Of a stretch of 29,985 nucleotides of DNA, positions 21,701 through 29,537 are shown one piece after another. The position numbers and the translations under genes are program-made. The notes under the pieces were generated by a model. The model was not told where the DNA came from. It saw nothing but the letters and a program-made list of their open reading frames with translations, and did not search any database. Each line of letters starts with the position of its first letter. Positions within the stretch are counted from its first letter, which is position 1. The stretch covers positions 1 to 29,985 of the IMG/VR virus record IMGVR_UViG_3300014499_000021; one strand, 5' to 3'. This DNA comes from a virus.

Positions 21701-24285
21701 GCCTGTTCCATTTTGCCGGACGCCTTCTCGACCCCGTGCTCGATAGCTCGCCCGATGTAGCGGCCGACCACAGGCACCTCGTGCGCGAGGCTGGCGGTGA
21801 TGTTCCCGCCAGTGGTGAGCGCATTAACCCCGAAGCCTGTACGCTGTTTCTGCGCCTCGGAACCCGGGTAGTGCTTGTCCATGTGCAGCGTGTTGCCGGC
21901 GTCGTTGATCGTCTGTAGATTCTTGAGTATGTCGGGACGTTCCTTGAACAGCTCAGGAGCGTTACGCGCGTACTGGTTCGCGGAGTTATAAAATTTTCGC
22001 GCGTTCCAGCTGCCGTCCGCGTCCGTAGCGGCGGCGTGTGCGCGGCTGGCAACGTGCGCCTGCAGTTCGCGTATGGCGGCGGCGCTTGCGTCCGCAAGTC
22101 CACCATCCCCTAAGTGCGCGCCTGCCCGCAAGACGTTCATCACATGCTGATGTTGTTCGGTCGGTAGGTCCGATATGTAATCCGCCACCTTGTGTGTCGG
22201 TATGGCGTGATTGATGCCCTGGCTGTCCGACGGCGTCAGGAGTTTCTTTATGCCGGTAGGATTTTCGAGCATCTGCGCCTGATGCGTACGCATGTCGCGC
22301 GCTTTTTGAAATAGTCCGGGTCCGCCCTGCTCGGACACGTCGGTGTCGACGTGGTCCTTCAGCTGCTTGACGACATGCGCGTTATCGAGCGTGCGGTTCG
22401 CGTTCAGCCATTCACGGAACTTTTCAGCGGCCGCGACACTGCCCGGCCCGGCGCCGCTGTTCGGCGTGCCATCACCGTTGTCGCCCACCGTCTTCAGCTG
22501 CTGCAGGCGCGCCTGTGCGGAGCGCCGGAAGCTGTCGGGCATATAGTTCGCGTCGTCTTTCAGGAAGCTATCTGCGCGGTTCAGGAACTGCGGCATCGGC
22601 TGTGTGCCGTGCGCGGCGCGTGCCGCATCATAAAGGCCGTCGGTCGCCTTTCCGAACCAGTCCTGTATGCCTTGGATGGCGTTCCGTATCACGCGTCCAC
22701 GATTGTCTAGCGTGGTGCTGTCGACACTATCACCAAACTCTGAGCCGATGCTCTGATGCACGTTCGCGGCAGCTTTGTGGAGCGCGTCGTTCTCGCTCGC
22801 GATCTGCTGGCGCATGGGCGCGCTACCGACTTCCTTAGCTTGGTAATCATCCCCCGTGGCGTTGTAGTCGCCATTCAGGGCAGATTCCCGGCGCGTGGGC
22901 AGCGCACCATTGGAAAGTTTGTCGACGGCGTCAAGATGCGCGGCGCGCTGCTGTTGCTGTTCCGGCGACGGCGTCGCTTGCGGACCCTCTTTGGCCGGCT
23001 CGTTGAACAGCTTTTGGGCTGCCGCCGGAGGCGCCGGCCTGGCAGGCGGTGCCGGGGCTGAGGGTTGGGTCGCCGTCGGCTCGGGCGGCGTAGCGCGGCT
23101 CGTAGACGCGCCGTTGGCCCGTCGCGCGGCGACACCTTCTCTGACGAGCGCTCGCTGCTCAGGTGACAGAGACATATCCAGCGGAGCGTCGTCGGCGGTC
23201 GGTAAAGTGACCCGGTTCGACTCATGCCCGAACGGCATCGTGCCGGCGCCGTTGGCGGCCGGAGCCGGCGACGGTGCCGGACCCTCCCCCGGCTGTCTGA
23301 TGCGTTCACCCATCCGAACAGGTGAAACGCCGTTGTCGTCGGCAGTGCCGTGTCGCTGCGCTTCCGCGTCCGCGGCGTCAACCAGACGCTTAAGACGCAC
23401 GCCCTCTGGAGAGTCCATCCGTACGGCACCCCCGGCCGCTTTCGCCTGCCAAGCCGCCAGCGCGTCCTGCGCTGGGGTCTGACTCGGAGGAGCGGCGGGA
23501 GATTCGCCCGCTTCGCTCATCGTGCGGTGGAGGGTGCCCTCCGGGTACGGAATCGGGTTCGGCTGGGCGCGTAAATCATCGCCCGTGAGTGGCGCGCCCA
23601 CATCCGGGGTGGGTGATACAGGTTTAGGGGCCGCCGGGCGGGGGGATAGCACGCGATGAGTGAGAGCGGCCGCCAGGTATCCCGTAGCGGCATCGGTGCC
23701 CGGGGCGAGACCGGCGCCCCCGACCGCCTGCTGCGCCACACCTGCGGCAGCTCCTGAGGCGACACTGCGTAATGCCCCAACAGTGCCACCCTCGCTGCCA
23801 ATGAGGGACGGGGCGGCCATCTCAGCTCCGGCATGCGCGTACCAGTTTAGGTTGGTAGGTTCCTGTACGTCCACCGAGCTGGCGCCCAAGTACTTACGCG
23901 CCTTCTCTTTGAACCATTCCGAGGAGCCTACGTCGGCTGACGTAGCAGGTTCAAGCGAGCTAGGTACGGGTTTGTCTGTAGACTGTCCAGGCTCCGGCAT
24001 CAATGCGACAGGGTTACCCTGGTCATCGACACCGTACTTGATGTTGCCGCCAACGGCAGATAACGTCCCCGCCGCGGCCTTCCCGAGTTCGAGCGCGTTG
24101 CGCGCAGTGTCGACCGGCAGGCCCGCGACATCCGCGATGCCCGCCTGTAGACCGCTCGCGCCGGCTTGCGTAAAGCCGCCCGCGGTCTGAGATGGCGCGT
24201 CTGTCGTATTACCAGACCACGCATCTTCCGCTGGCGGTGTCCAAACCGCATCGCTTGCCGGCGGAGACCAGGCTGCATCCGTCAT
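18703..24285 (-). CDS. Giant multidomain virion-type protein (1860 aa), probable ejected protein
   Basis: Residues 1-450 are Ala/Pro/Gly-rich and poorly ordered, with one Ala/Gly-rich helical stretch (about 165-205). Residues 450-870 are helical. Residues 945-1040 resemble a GNAT acetyltransferase: SFIPKDERGKGWGTRMLQRA, SDKQVSDSQAGAYSNLKKLGYDV. Linkers carrying KQRG occur at about 904, 1076 and 1136. Residues 1410-1475 contain a domain common in large phage proteins (DLFRAVHDYYGHAAEGNGF, NAWRAHRQMYSPAAR, GQNSWVN). Residues 1525-1800 contain another (WYKQSAQAIVNTFG, LLSAMSPQVSVQTNFANAL). Its position after two ejection-type proteins suggests it is packaged and injected. No lytic transglycosylase motif is seen. 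Its start overlaps the previous stop (TAATG). Confidence 0.7.
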   Translation of the reverse strand: MTDAAWSPPASDAVWTPPAEDAWSGNTTDAPSQTAGGFTQAGASGLQAGIADVAGLPVDTARNALELGKAAAGTLSAVGGNIKYGVDDQGNPVALMPEPGQSTDKPVPSSLEPATSADVGSSEWFKEKARKYLGASSVDVQEPTNLNWYAHAGAEMAAPSLIGSEGGTVGALRSVASGAAAGVAQQAVGGAGLAPGTDAATGYLAAALTHRVLSPRPAAPKPVSPTPDVGAPLTGDDLRAQPNPIPYPEGTLHRTMSEAGESPAAPPSQTPAQDALAAWQAKAAGGAVRMDSPEGVRLKRLVDAADAEAQRHGTADDNGVSPVRMGERIRQPGEGPAPSPAPAANGAGTMPFGHESNRVTLPTADDAPLDMSLSPEQRALVREGVAARRANGASTSRATPPEPTATQPSAPAPPARPAPPAAAQKLFNEPAKEGPQATPSPEQQQQRAAHLDAVDKLSNGALPTRRESALNGDYNATGDDYQAKEVGSAPMRQQIASENDALHKAAANVHQSIGSEFGDSVDSTTLDNRGRVIRNAIQGIQDWFGKATDGLYDAARAAHGTQPMPQFLNRADSFLKDDANYMPDSFRRSAQARLQQLKTVGDNGDGTPNSGAGPGSVAAAEKFREWLNANRTLDNAHVVKQLKDHVDTDVSEQGGPGLFQKARDMRTHQAQMLENPTGIKKLLTPSDSQGINHAIPTHKVADYISDLPTEQHQHVMNVLRAGAHLGDGGLADASAAAIRELQAHVASRAHAAATDADGSWNARKFYNSANQYARNAPELFKERPDILKNLQTINDAGNTLHMDKHYPGSEAQKQRTGFGVNALTTGGNITASLAHEVPVVGRYIGRAIEHGVEKASGKMEQAASDSAVKERLIDRNGNRVGSGKPMNPPAPGGQPLGARVGGGKQRGAVGDLSQRDAITHESEKRSDGQTYHTYRTPGKEGGMDVVERPELGVRQPNMSFIPKDERGKGWGTRMLQRAVDDTHAAGQTWRSDKQVSDSQAGAYSNLKKLGYDVTKKDADHRGGAYHAVGDHVFEVRPRPNSIAPGQRINVPPGQRGSFSFQNDNPLNNATAASRNKQRGGSFGVERNPRSEYNANDQLAGGRQLSDEQKRILGRLSGQTGAAGDVGKQSTAGSRNKQRGGTLNIGLNQGNKGEPGFRQMSKQEATGAVESTGAKVTKASVLTPEKHGVYEPTVVADTNRPLSAPEMQQVLAKTKQSAIPQRTPTGDEMHVAPGHEQTAKEQGWDKFNKDYFRNHDGTTATESDGEKPLEGAPEGDKPNGKARAAAAAYKKSAGIDTPALKDYRYIDPKVAKNVADAYDAMKHDPTDPKVAKSYAAFKAETLAQYKQMQKAGVKVDLNKDYPYTNPREMHEDVRANNHMSIYPTEAGFGSGDAAPSDHPLMEKAPVQMGGKDATYNDLFRAVHDYYGHAAEGNGFRANGEYNAWRAHRQMYSPAARGAMDAETLGQNSWVNSGPAGAQNKGASGADTIYADQKAGLLPPKVVKSAEEGVGADERHVTNQLTDSERDQLRADTTKRVVEAFHGTPATEEYAAAALAGAAKRGWYKQSAQAIVNTFGHEAPRFAALLSAMSPQVSVQTNFANALKTYVNWDKEGRPTDPSDIRRIMEESSQKSAKNTDRSNVLDAWVNNGVRALTADDPSNVKLSGPKVHSFYNNLTDNVNEVTNDAWMASFAKIDPAKLGGGLNQSGPGKSATYLALSGKVRAAASLLSRMTGETWTPAEVQETVWSWAKTAYEHAEEKGDRTIPELVKNGDITDDLIRSTPDFHQLFSTEQHRGLLQSSRFAGDAERVAPGKEQSTNTAGTSQARQAAQEALRPHLISAAERLEALRQERRASGKSAPKED
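20866..21585 (-). repeat. KQRG-type linker repeats in the giant protein
   Basis: GGGKQRGAVG, SRNKQRGGSFGV and SRNKQRGGTLNI occur at residues about 901, 1073 and 1133, with a partial form (PGQRGSF) at 1053. The DNA CCGCGCTGCTTGTT is repeated at two of the sites. They lie between or beside domain boundaries and look like spacer or processing sequences. Confidence 0.6.
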
Positions 24286-26213
24286 TATTGACCGCCTTTC
24301 TTGTGTGGTTTCCCGTTAGCGTCCGTGTACGCTGCGCCTTTAGGTAATGCATCGTATTGCGCCTGCGATGTGATGGTTGGTACGCCTCCGCCTCCACTCT
24401 GTCCTGGGCGCGCGGGCTGAGTCGCTTCCTCCATCGGGAAGTGCGTCTGGTTCCACGTTGGGAACTGGTTCGCATCCTTCCGCGCGGCCAGGTACGCCGG
24501 CACGCGCTTCGCAGAGTCCAGGCTGTACTGCGCCGTTTTCACGCCGCGCGATATCATATCACGTAACGCGGTCGGGTCCATACCCGGGGACGGGTTCAGG
24601 TCGTGTAGGATAGCGTCCGACTCTTTCTCCGTCATCTGCGAGAAGATGCCCTTGCCGGATTGCAGCGCGGCGTTGCCGAGGTACTTCGCGACCTCCTGGT
24701 AGTCGCCGGCCATGTGGTTCTGCCAGCCGGCGGGGAGCCACTTCGAGTACTTCGCCAGCTCCTGGTTCCAGGCGCCGCCGTCGTAGTTACCCTTCGCGAG
24801 CGTATCCTGCGCTGCCTTGTACATCGTGAGCGCGGCGGAGGCGGCGCCGACGCCTTGACTAGACGTACTTGCCAAAGAGTTCCGGGCGTCGGTCTGTTTT
24901 TTCATGTCGTCCATCACGGGCGGCGGCGGCGTGTGGCCGATCTGCGCCGTGTACGGCTGCCCGTTGAGCGACGGCTTGTAGTCGAAGTCAGGATCGTGCA
25001 GCGCGTCGGTCAGCTTCGGGTCGATGTTGCCTTGCGCGTTGCGCGCGGTGCCGACGCCGTTCTGCGCTTTCGGCGTGCCGCTCGGGTTCGTCGCTGGGGC
25101 GGCCGCGTGGTTGGCGTTCGCAGTATCGATTGCGGACTGTGCCGTCGCCCGCGCCTCTTGCGCGTGCGCGCCGTTCTGGTTCTGCGCCGCGCCGCCATCG
25201 GCGCCCGGGAGCTTGCGCATCTGCGCCTGTACCATCACCCAGTCGCCGGGACCGTTCATGTTCTTGGCGCCACCCATCTGCGCGGCCTTCCAGGGCGCGA
25301 CCTTGATCGTGCCGCCGCTGCCGTCGGGCATATCGACCGAGGGTGTGATCGCTTCGTGCGCCAGCTTGATGTACTGATCTTTCGATAAGCCCACCTGGTC
25401 GACGCCGGGGATCGGAATACCTGTCGCCTCGTCACGGTAGACACCCGCATCATCCTTCACAGCCTTTCGGTCCGTGTACTGGTGGACCACCCCGGCGGCG
25501 TGCGCCGCGAAGAGGCGCGCCTGATCTTCTTCGTCCCGCTCCTCGTTGGGGTCGTTCGCAAACTGTTTCTTGAGTGCGGCCACAACCTCGGGGTGCGAGG
25601 CTTGGAGCACGTTCATCGCTTGCCCGTCGGGCGCGTTGGTCACCGCGGAGAGCGCGTCGAAGTCGTCGCGCGAGCTTTGCTGAACCTGGGCAACGCGCTG
25701 TGCTTTCCACATGTCGATGCGCGTCTGCACACTCTTCGGCCCCATACCGTACTGGTCGGTGGGGTCCACCGCGTACGCATCGTTGATCGCCTTCAGCGCG
25801 CCGGGCGGCACCGGAGGTATGTAGTATTGGCTGCGGAAAGCTTTATCGATGGCGCCAGGGTCTAGGATAGAGCTGTCCGCGGAACCAGAGCGGTCACGCG
25901 CTTGAGAAAGTTCCTCGGGCTCGCTGGCCGGACCTGCGCCGGACGGTGCGCTGCCTGAGCCGCCCACGCCAGACTGATCGCTCATGCCGGACGACATGTC
26001 GTGCAGCCGCGCAAGGATCATAGGCATGCGCGCCGCCATCAGCTTGTTCTGCATGGCCTGCGCCTGCGCGGTCTGCTGCACGTTCTGCGTCTGCGCGCCG
26101 GCCAGGTTCGTCTGCGCGCCGGTAAGCTGCTGGTTCGCGACCGCGGTCGGGCCGAAGTTCTGGGAGATGTTGCCTGCGATATCTTGGGCGGAATCTGCTG
26201 CGATGTCACTCAT
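24285..26213 (-). CDS. Internal virion / DNA ejection-type protein (642 aa)
   Basis: Gln/Ala-rich N-terminal helix (VANQQLTGAQTNLAGAQTQ, then QQTAQAQAMQNKLMAARM), then a region with PPGALKAINDAYAVDPTDQYG. A basic/acidic middle has DEEDQARLFAAHAAGVVHQYT. A Gln/Asn/Ala-rich linker at about 320-400 is followed by a C-terminal helical domain (AALTMYKAAQDTLAKGNYDGGAWN, YLGNAALQSGKGIFSQMTEKESDAI). No catalytic motif is visible. Size, composition and place between another such protein and the 1860-residue protein resemble podovirus ejection proteins (P22 gp7/gp20/gp16 type organisation). The function is inferred from that arrangement. Confidence 0.6.
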   Translation of the reverse strand: MSDIAADSAQDIAGNISQNFGPTAVANQQLTGAQTNLAGAQTQNVQQTAQAQAMQNKLMAARMPMILARLHDMSSGMSDQSGVGGSGSAPSGAGPASEPEELSQARDRSGSADSSILDPGAIDKAFRSQYYIPPVPPGALKAINDAYAVDPTDQYGMGPKSVQTRIDMWKAQRVAQVQQSSRDDFDALSAVTNAPDGQAMNVLQASHPEVVAALKKQFANDPNEERDEEDQARLFAAHAAGVVHQYTDRKAVKDDAGVYRDEATGIPIPGVDQVGLSKDQYIKLAHEAITPSVDMPDGSGGTIKVAPWKAAQMGGAKNMNGPGDWVMVQAQMRKLPGADGGAAQNQNGAHAQEARATAQSAIDTANANHAAAPATNPSGTPKAQNGVGTARNAQGNIDPKLTDALHDPDFDYKPSLNGQPYTAQIGHTPPPPVMDDMKKQTDARNSLASTSSQGVGAASAALTMYKAAQDTLAKGNYDGGAWNQELAKYSKWLPAGWQNHMAGDYQEVAKYLGNAALQSGKGIFSQMTEKESDAILHDLNPSPGMDPTALRDMISRGVKTAQYSLDSAKRVPAYLAARKDANQFPTWNQTHFPMEEATQPARPGQSGGGGVPTITSQAQYDALPKGAAYTDANGKPHKKGGQ

Positions 26214-28043
26214 TTAAAACCCCAGGTAGCTGGTCGCATTGCTCGCGGCGCCGCTGCCGTAATCGAGGCTGCCGCCGACAGTGCTCATATCGGTGCCAAA
26301 GTTCATCCCGGCGGACGGATCTGTCAACCCGCTGGAATCGAACGTCGGAGTGGTGATAGCCTCGCTGCCCCACGACTGCCCGGTACTAGGATCTATGCCC
26401 GTGTCGCCGACGTTGTTCTGGTTGTACGCATCGATTGCGTTCTGATTGTTGGCAAGAGGCGTACCAGAGAACGGGTCAGCGGCGTTGCTCGCCACGGTGC
26501 CGCCACCTTGCGGCACGCCGCTGCTGTTGACGCCGCTGCTACCGAGCGCCTTGCCGGCGGCGTTGATCAGGCTGGTACCCGCGCCGTTGGCGCCAAAGAG
26601 GCTGCCCGTCGCGTCGGCCGTGCCGAGGTACCCGCCAGCCTGCGCCTTACCGATGTTACCCTGCAGCGTGCTGATGTTGTTGCCGGCATTGATATTGGCG
26701 CCTTGCAAGTTCGTGTTCGCCGTCGTGCCGAGGCCGGCCGCGCCCATCAGCTGACTTATGTACGTGTTGTAGTCTTGCATGGCGGTGCCGGTCACGTACT
26801 GACCTACAGCGGCTGCCGTGTTTGGAGTGTACGCGCTGCCCATCGCAGCGGCCTGGCGTTGGATGGCTTGCGTCCCTTGCTGCGTGGCGAACGCGTAGCC
26901 TGGCATGTTCTCGAAGCCGGAGTAGTTCGCGGGCTGCCCGTTCGTGCCGAGCGCGGAACCGAGCGAGGTATCGGCGCCTTGCCCCAGCTTCTGCTGCGTG
27001 CCCCAGATGTTGTTGATGTTGCCGAGCGTGTTCTGCTGCGTGGTGATTGCGTTGCCGTACGCGTTCGTTTCAGCGTTCGCGGCAGCCAGCGAGCCGGCGG
27101 TACCGATCCCCGCTTGCAACACGCCGGGCAGTGCGCCCGTGATGGTCGAAGCGAGACTTGAATCTGTGCTTGTCATACTGCCGTTGTTCCCTTGTCCAGT
27201 GGCGCCCGCGCCTAGATAGCTTGCCCCGCCGCCCAGCGCGAGACCGCCTAAAATACCTGCCCCGCCGCTCGTGCCGACGCTTGAACCCGGCGTAGCGATG
27301 GTGCTCATGGGGTTCGGCCCCATCTGCGTTGCGCCACTCGTTAGCGCACCGCCGTTCGACACGCCGCTGTTCGACGTGCCCGTGTTTGTCACACCGCTCG
27401 TAGAGCCTGATAAGGCGTTACCGAGCGCGTTCATGCCCAGGCTGGAGGCGCCTTTAACCAGCGCGTTGGAGACTCCCTGATTGAGCCCGGTCGCGCTGCT
27501 CAAATCCCCAGACAGCGTGCCGGCTTCAGACGCCAACCCCGCGCCAGCGCCGCCCAGCACGGCGGACTTAGCTAAACCGCCAGCCGTGATGTTGTTGCCT
27601 TGCAGGCCGTTCGTAACTACGTTGCTAGCCACGCCGCCGGCTGCACCGCCGGCTATCGCGCCCGTCAGGCCGCCGATGGCGGCGGAAGCGGCGCCACCTG
27701 TCAGGACTCCAGCGGCGGCGCCTAGCACCATCGGGCCATACGACTGCAGGGCGTCGCCAAACTTCGTGTTCATGCCCTGAATAGCGTTGTACTGCCGCTC
27801 GACGTAGTTCGATTGCTGCTGTGGCGTCATCGCCATCAGAGCGGCATGAATGTTGGCGTTCGGGTCGCCGAACTGCTGAAAGTCCGGCGACGTTGGTTTG
27901 TCCTGCGCGGCATTGTACGCCGACACTACGGACGCGCCATCCCCCTTGATGGCGCTGTATCCCCAATCACCGTTATACCCGTTTTGTAGGTCGGCTACGC
28001 CGTACGGAGTCGACGCGTTCCCGCCTCCGACAGTCATTCGCAT
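26214..28043 (-). CDS. DNA ejection / internal virion-type protein (609 aa)
   Basis: Gly/Ala/Ser/Asn-rich protein. Residues 100-160 contain two hydrophobic Gly/Ala stretches (MVLGAAAGVLTGGAASAAIGG; GAIAGGAAGGVASNVV) able to insert in membranes. Around 370-440 a conserved-looking pattern occurs, NMPGYAFATQQGTQAIQRQ, AMGSAYTPNTAAAVGQY, DYNTYISQLMGAAGLG, as in phage DNA-transfer proteins with a Pro-x-Tyr-x-Phe ... long-helix signature. It likely forms part of the channel through which the genome crosses the envelope. Start ATG 28043 with GGAAAG eight bases upstream; it directly abuts the holin stop. Confidence 0.65.
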   Translation of the reverse strand: MRMTVGGGNASTPYGVADLQNGYNGDWGYSAIKGDGASVVSAYNAAQDKPTSPDFQQFGDPNANIHAALMAMTPQQQSNYVERQYNAIQGMNTKFGDALQSYGPMVLGAAAGVLTGGAASAAIGGLTGAIAGGAAGGVASNVVTNGLQGNNITAGGLAKSAVLGGAGAGLASEAGTLSGDLSSATGLNQGVSNALVKGASSLGMNALGNALSGSTSGVTNTGTSNSGVSNGGALTSGATQMGPNPMSTIATPGSSVGTSGGAGILGGLALGGGASYLGAGATGQGNNGSMTSTDSSLASTITGALPGVLQAGIGTAGSLAAANAETNAYGNAITTQQNTLGNINNIWGTQQKLGQGADTSLGSALGTNGQPANYSGFENMPGYAFATQQGTQAIQRQAAAMGSAYTPNTAAAVGQYVTGTAMQDYNTYISQLMGAAGLGTTANTNLQGANINAGNNISTLQGNIGKAQAGGYLGTADATGSLFGANGAGTSLINAAGKALGSSGVNSSGVPQGGGTVASNAADPFSGTPLANNQNAIDAYNQNNVGDTGIDPSTGQSWGSEAITTPTFDSSGLTDPSAGMNFGTDMSTVGGSLDYGSGAASNATSYLGF

Positions 28044-28475
28044 TTAGTGCTTTCCGACGACGCCCTGTATCTTCTCGACGGTGCGCGTGATGTGACCGAG
28101 CCCCAGCATGCCGGCGAGCGTCGACTGCAAGAGCGGATCATTCAGCGCGGGGAACTGGGTGGGGTGTCCGACCAGCGTGCTGACCCAAGTGAAGAGCGGG
28201 GCAATGATGCAGCTGATGGCGAGTCCGGTGCCGCACACCCAGCCGACGTACGGGCGCCAGCCGGCAACCCACCACGACGCGCTGGCAGCCTCGACCTTGT
28301 CGACATCGGACTGCGCGCTCGTCACGGACTGGAGCTGCAACATCTCTTCATCGAGCGCCCCTTTCAGCTGCAGCTCCTGCAGCTGCGCGACGGCGGCGGC
28401 GGCCGCAGCCTTGTCAGGTACGACCTTGTTGATGATCGCGATGATAGGTGCGGCGACGGTGTCCCAGATGCTCAT
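28044..28475 (-). CDS. Holin, 3-TM (GTA-holin type)
   Basis: A 143-residue protein. A hydrophobic N-terminus (VAAPIIAIINKVV) and a helical Ala/Gln/Glu segment (VAQLQELQLKGALDEEMLQL) are followed by SWWVAGWRPYVGWVCGTGLA, ISCIIAPLFTWVSTLV and a C-terminal LLQSTLAGMLGLGHITRTVEKIQG. The WRP followed by membrane segments and the GLG...R..EK ending match the 3-TM holin family used for cell release. The ATG at 28475 overlaps the lysozyme stop; a longer frame upstream is in the lysozyme gene and is discarded. With the lysozyme it forms the lysis cassette. Confidence 0.8.
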   Translation of the reverse strand: MSIWDTVAAPIIAIINKVVPDKAAAAAAVAQLQELQLKGALDEEMLQLQSVTSAQSDVDKVEAASASWWVAGWRPYVGWVCGTGLAISCIIAPLFTWVSTLVGHPTQFPALNDPLLQSTLAGMLGLGHITRTVEKIQGVVGKH

Positions 28476-28972
28476 GACGGGTATGCTCCGGTCAGAAAAT
28501 AATTCGCTATGCGCGTAGCGCGGCCCGGCTTGTCGAAGCCGTGCGGCTGCACTTCCTTCGCCCAGAGGCTGGCGAGCAGGTGATCGTGCACCGTCTGCCA
28601 CTCCTGCGCCTTGACGGCGGCGCGCGTCGGGCCGAACCCTTCCCACTTGCCGCCCATATTGAACGCGATCTCGGTGAGCGCGTTCTTACGACAGTCGGTG
28701 TCGCATGACGCGTACTCCGGCCAGCGAGATGCTAGCCGCATCGCGTTCAGGATGTCGGTGCAGAACCATCGGTCACTCGTCGATTGTGGGACGCTGAAGC
28801 CTTCCCACGACCGGCCTGGCGCCGGACGCGGCATCAGATGCCCGCGACCACACGTCCAATTGCCACGAGTATCGAGATAGGCCGTGAGTTCATCCCTCTC
28901 TGCAGCATCCAGATCAACTGCCAGACGCCTATCGATAGACGGATCGAGAACGGTCTCATTGGTTATTGCCAT
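28472..28972 (-). CDS. GH24 lysozyme (endolysin)
   Basis: A 166-residue T4-type lysozyme. AERDELTAYLDTRGNWTCGRGHL gives the catalytic triad Glu25, Asp34 and Thr40 with exactly the spacing of T4 lysozyme (9 and 6 residues). NALTEIAFNMGGKWEGF and a C-terminal PGRATRIANYFLTGAYP complete the fold. It cleaves the glycan chains of peptidoglycan. There is no signal peptide or anchor, so export depends on the holin encoded next. GAGGA precedes the ATG. It overlaps the anchored coiled-coil gene by 17 bases and the holin by four. Confidence 0.92.
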   Translation of the reverse strand: MAITNETVLDPSIDRRLAVDLDAAERDELTAYLDTRGNWTCGRGHLMPRPAPGRSWEGFSVPQSTSDRWFCTDILNAMRLASRWPEYASCDTDCRKNALTEIAFNMGGKWEGFGPTRAAVKAQEWQTVHDHLLASLWAKEVQPHGFDKPGRATRIANYFLTGAYPS

Positions 28973-29246
28973 GTGGTTTCCTCACCTGCGCCTGAATGTC
29001 GTGGACAACGTCTTTAATATCGTCTAGCGACTGCTTCGTCGCTGCATTCTGTTGTTGAATGTTTGCCAGCGTATCGTCGTGCTTCGAGACGCGCGCATCT
29101 GTTTGCGCCGTGTGATTTTGTAGCTCGACAATCTGCTGGTTGACTTGGCCGCCGTGATAGACGGTCGAATACAGGCCGCCGGCTGTGGTTACTACCACGG
29201 CGACAGCGGCCCAAACGGATTCCATTGTCCACTTCAACATCGACAT
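28956..29246 (-). CDS. N-terminally anchored coiled-coil protein of the lysis region (96 aa)
   Basis: One membrane segment (SVWAAVAVVVTTAGGLYSTVY, about 10-30) followed by a long heptad-like helix (IVELQNHTAQTDARVSKHDDTL, then QSLDDIKDVVHDIQAQV). The topology is like an inner-membrane spanin or a hemolysin-type accessory, although I see no partner outer-membrane lipoprotein. The start at 29246 is favoured by an AAAGAG site; ATG 29240 is possible, and an upstream ATG at 29282 lies in the previous gene. Its location directly before the lysozyme supports a lysis-related or holin-regulating role. Confidence 0.6.
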   Translation of the reverse strand: MSMLKWTMESVWAAVAVVVTTAGGLYSTVYHGGQVNQQIVELQNHTAQTDARVSKHDDTLANIQQQNAATKQSLDDIKDVVHDIQAQVRKPHGNNQ

Positions 29247-29250
29247 CTCT

Positions 29251-29514
29251 TTACTCTTTCGGCGGTGTGGCCGGTAACCCACCGAACGGCACGCCCTGCT
29301 TCTGTTGCTGGGGCTGCGGTGTTGCCTGCGACGGCACTTGCTGTTGCACGAACTGGTAGGCTTCCACCCACGCTACAGCCTCCATGCCGGTCGACTGCAC
29401 GCGCCGCAAGAACTCAAGTAAGTTCTTGGCGATGTGTTCCGGGATCACTGGCTGAATAGTTGCGCCCGGTATCGTGGCCGCCAGCATGTCATCTACAGAT
29501 ACTTGATTCGTCAT
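29251..29514 (-). CDS. Unknown phage protein with Gln/Pro-rich tail (87 aa)
   Basis: GAGGTG precedes the ATG at 29514. The first 50 residues form a compact, largely helical domain (VDDMLAATIPGAT, PEHIAKNLLEFLRRVQSTGMEAVAWVEAYQFV). The rest is low-complexity Gln/Pro (TPQPQQQKQGVPFGGLP). No family is recognised. Placed between the fibre and the lysis genes, it could be a small structural or chaperone protein; this is inference only. Confidence 0.6.
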   Translation of the reverse strand: MTNQVSVDDMLAATIPGATIQPVIPEHIAKNLLEFLRRVQSTGMEAVAWVEAYQFVQQQVPSQATPQPQQQKQGVPFGGLPATPPKE

Positions 29515-29537
29515 GACTCACCTCGTAAGTTAAACCG

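Noticed and set aside
26001-27161. Long + strand frame opposite the two ejection-type genes
   Set aside because: It runs across the border of two - strand genes and has biased shadow composition; no supporting start site.
28476-28646. N-terminal extension of the holin
   Set aside because: It is Arg/Ala-rich shadow sequence inside the lysozyme gene; the ATG overlapping the lysozyme stop is the natural start.
29014-29232. Embedded outer-membrane spanin in the coiled-coil gene
   Set aside because: The alternative frame has no signal sequence or lipobox cysteine, so it cannot be supported.
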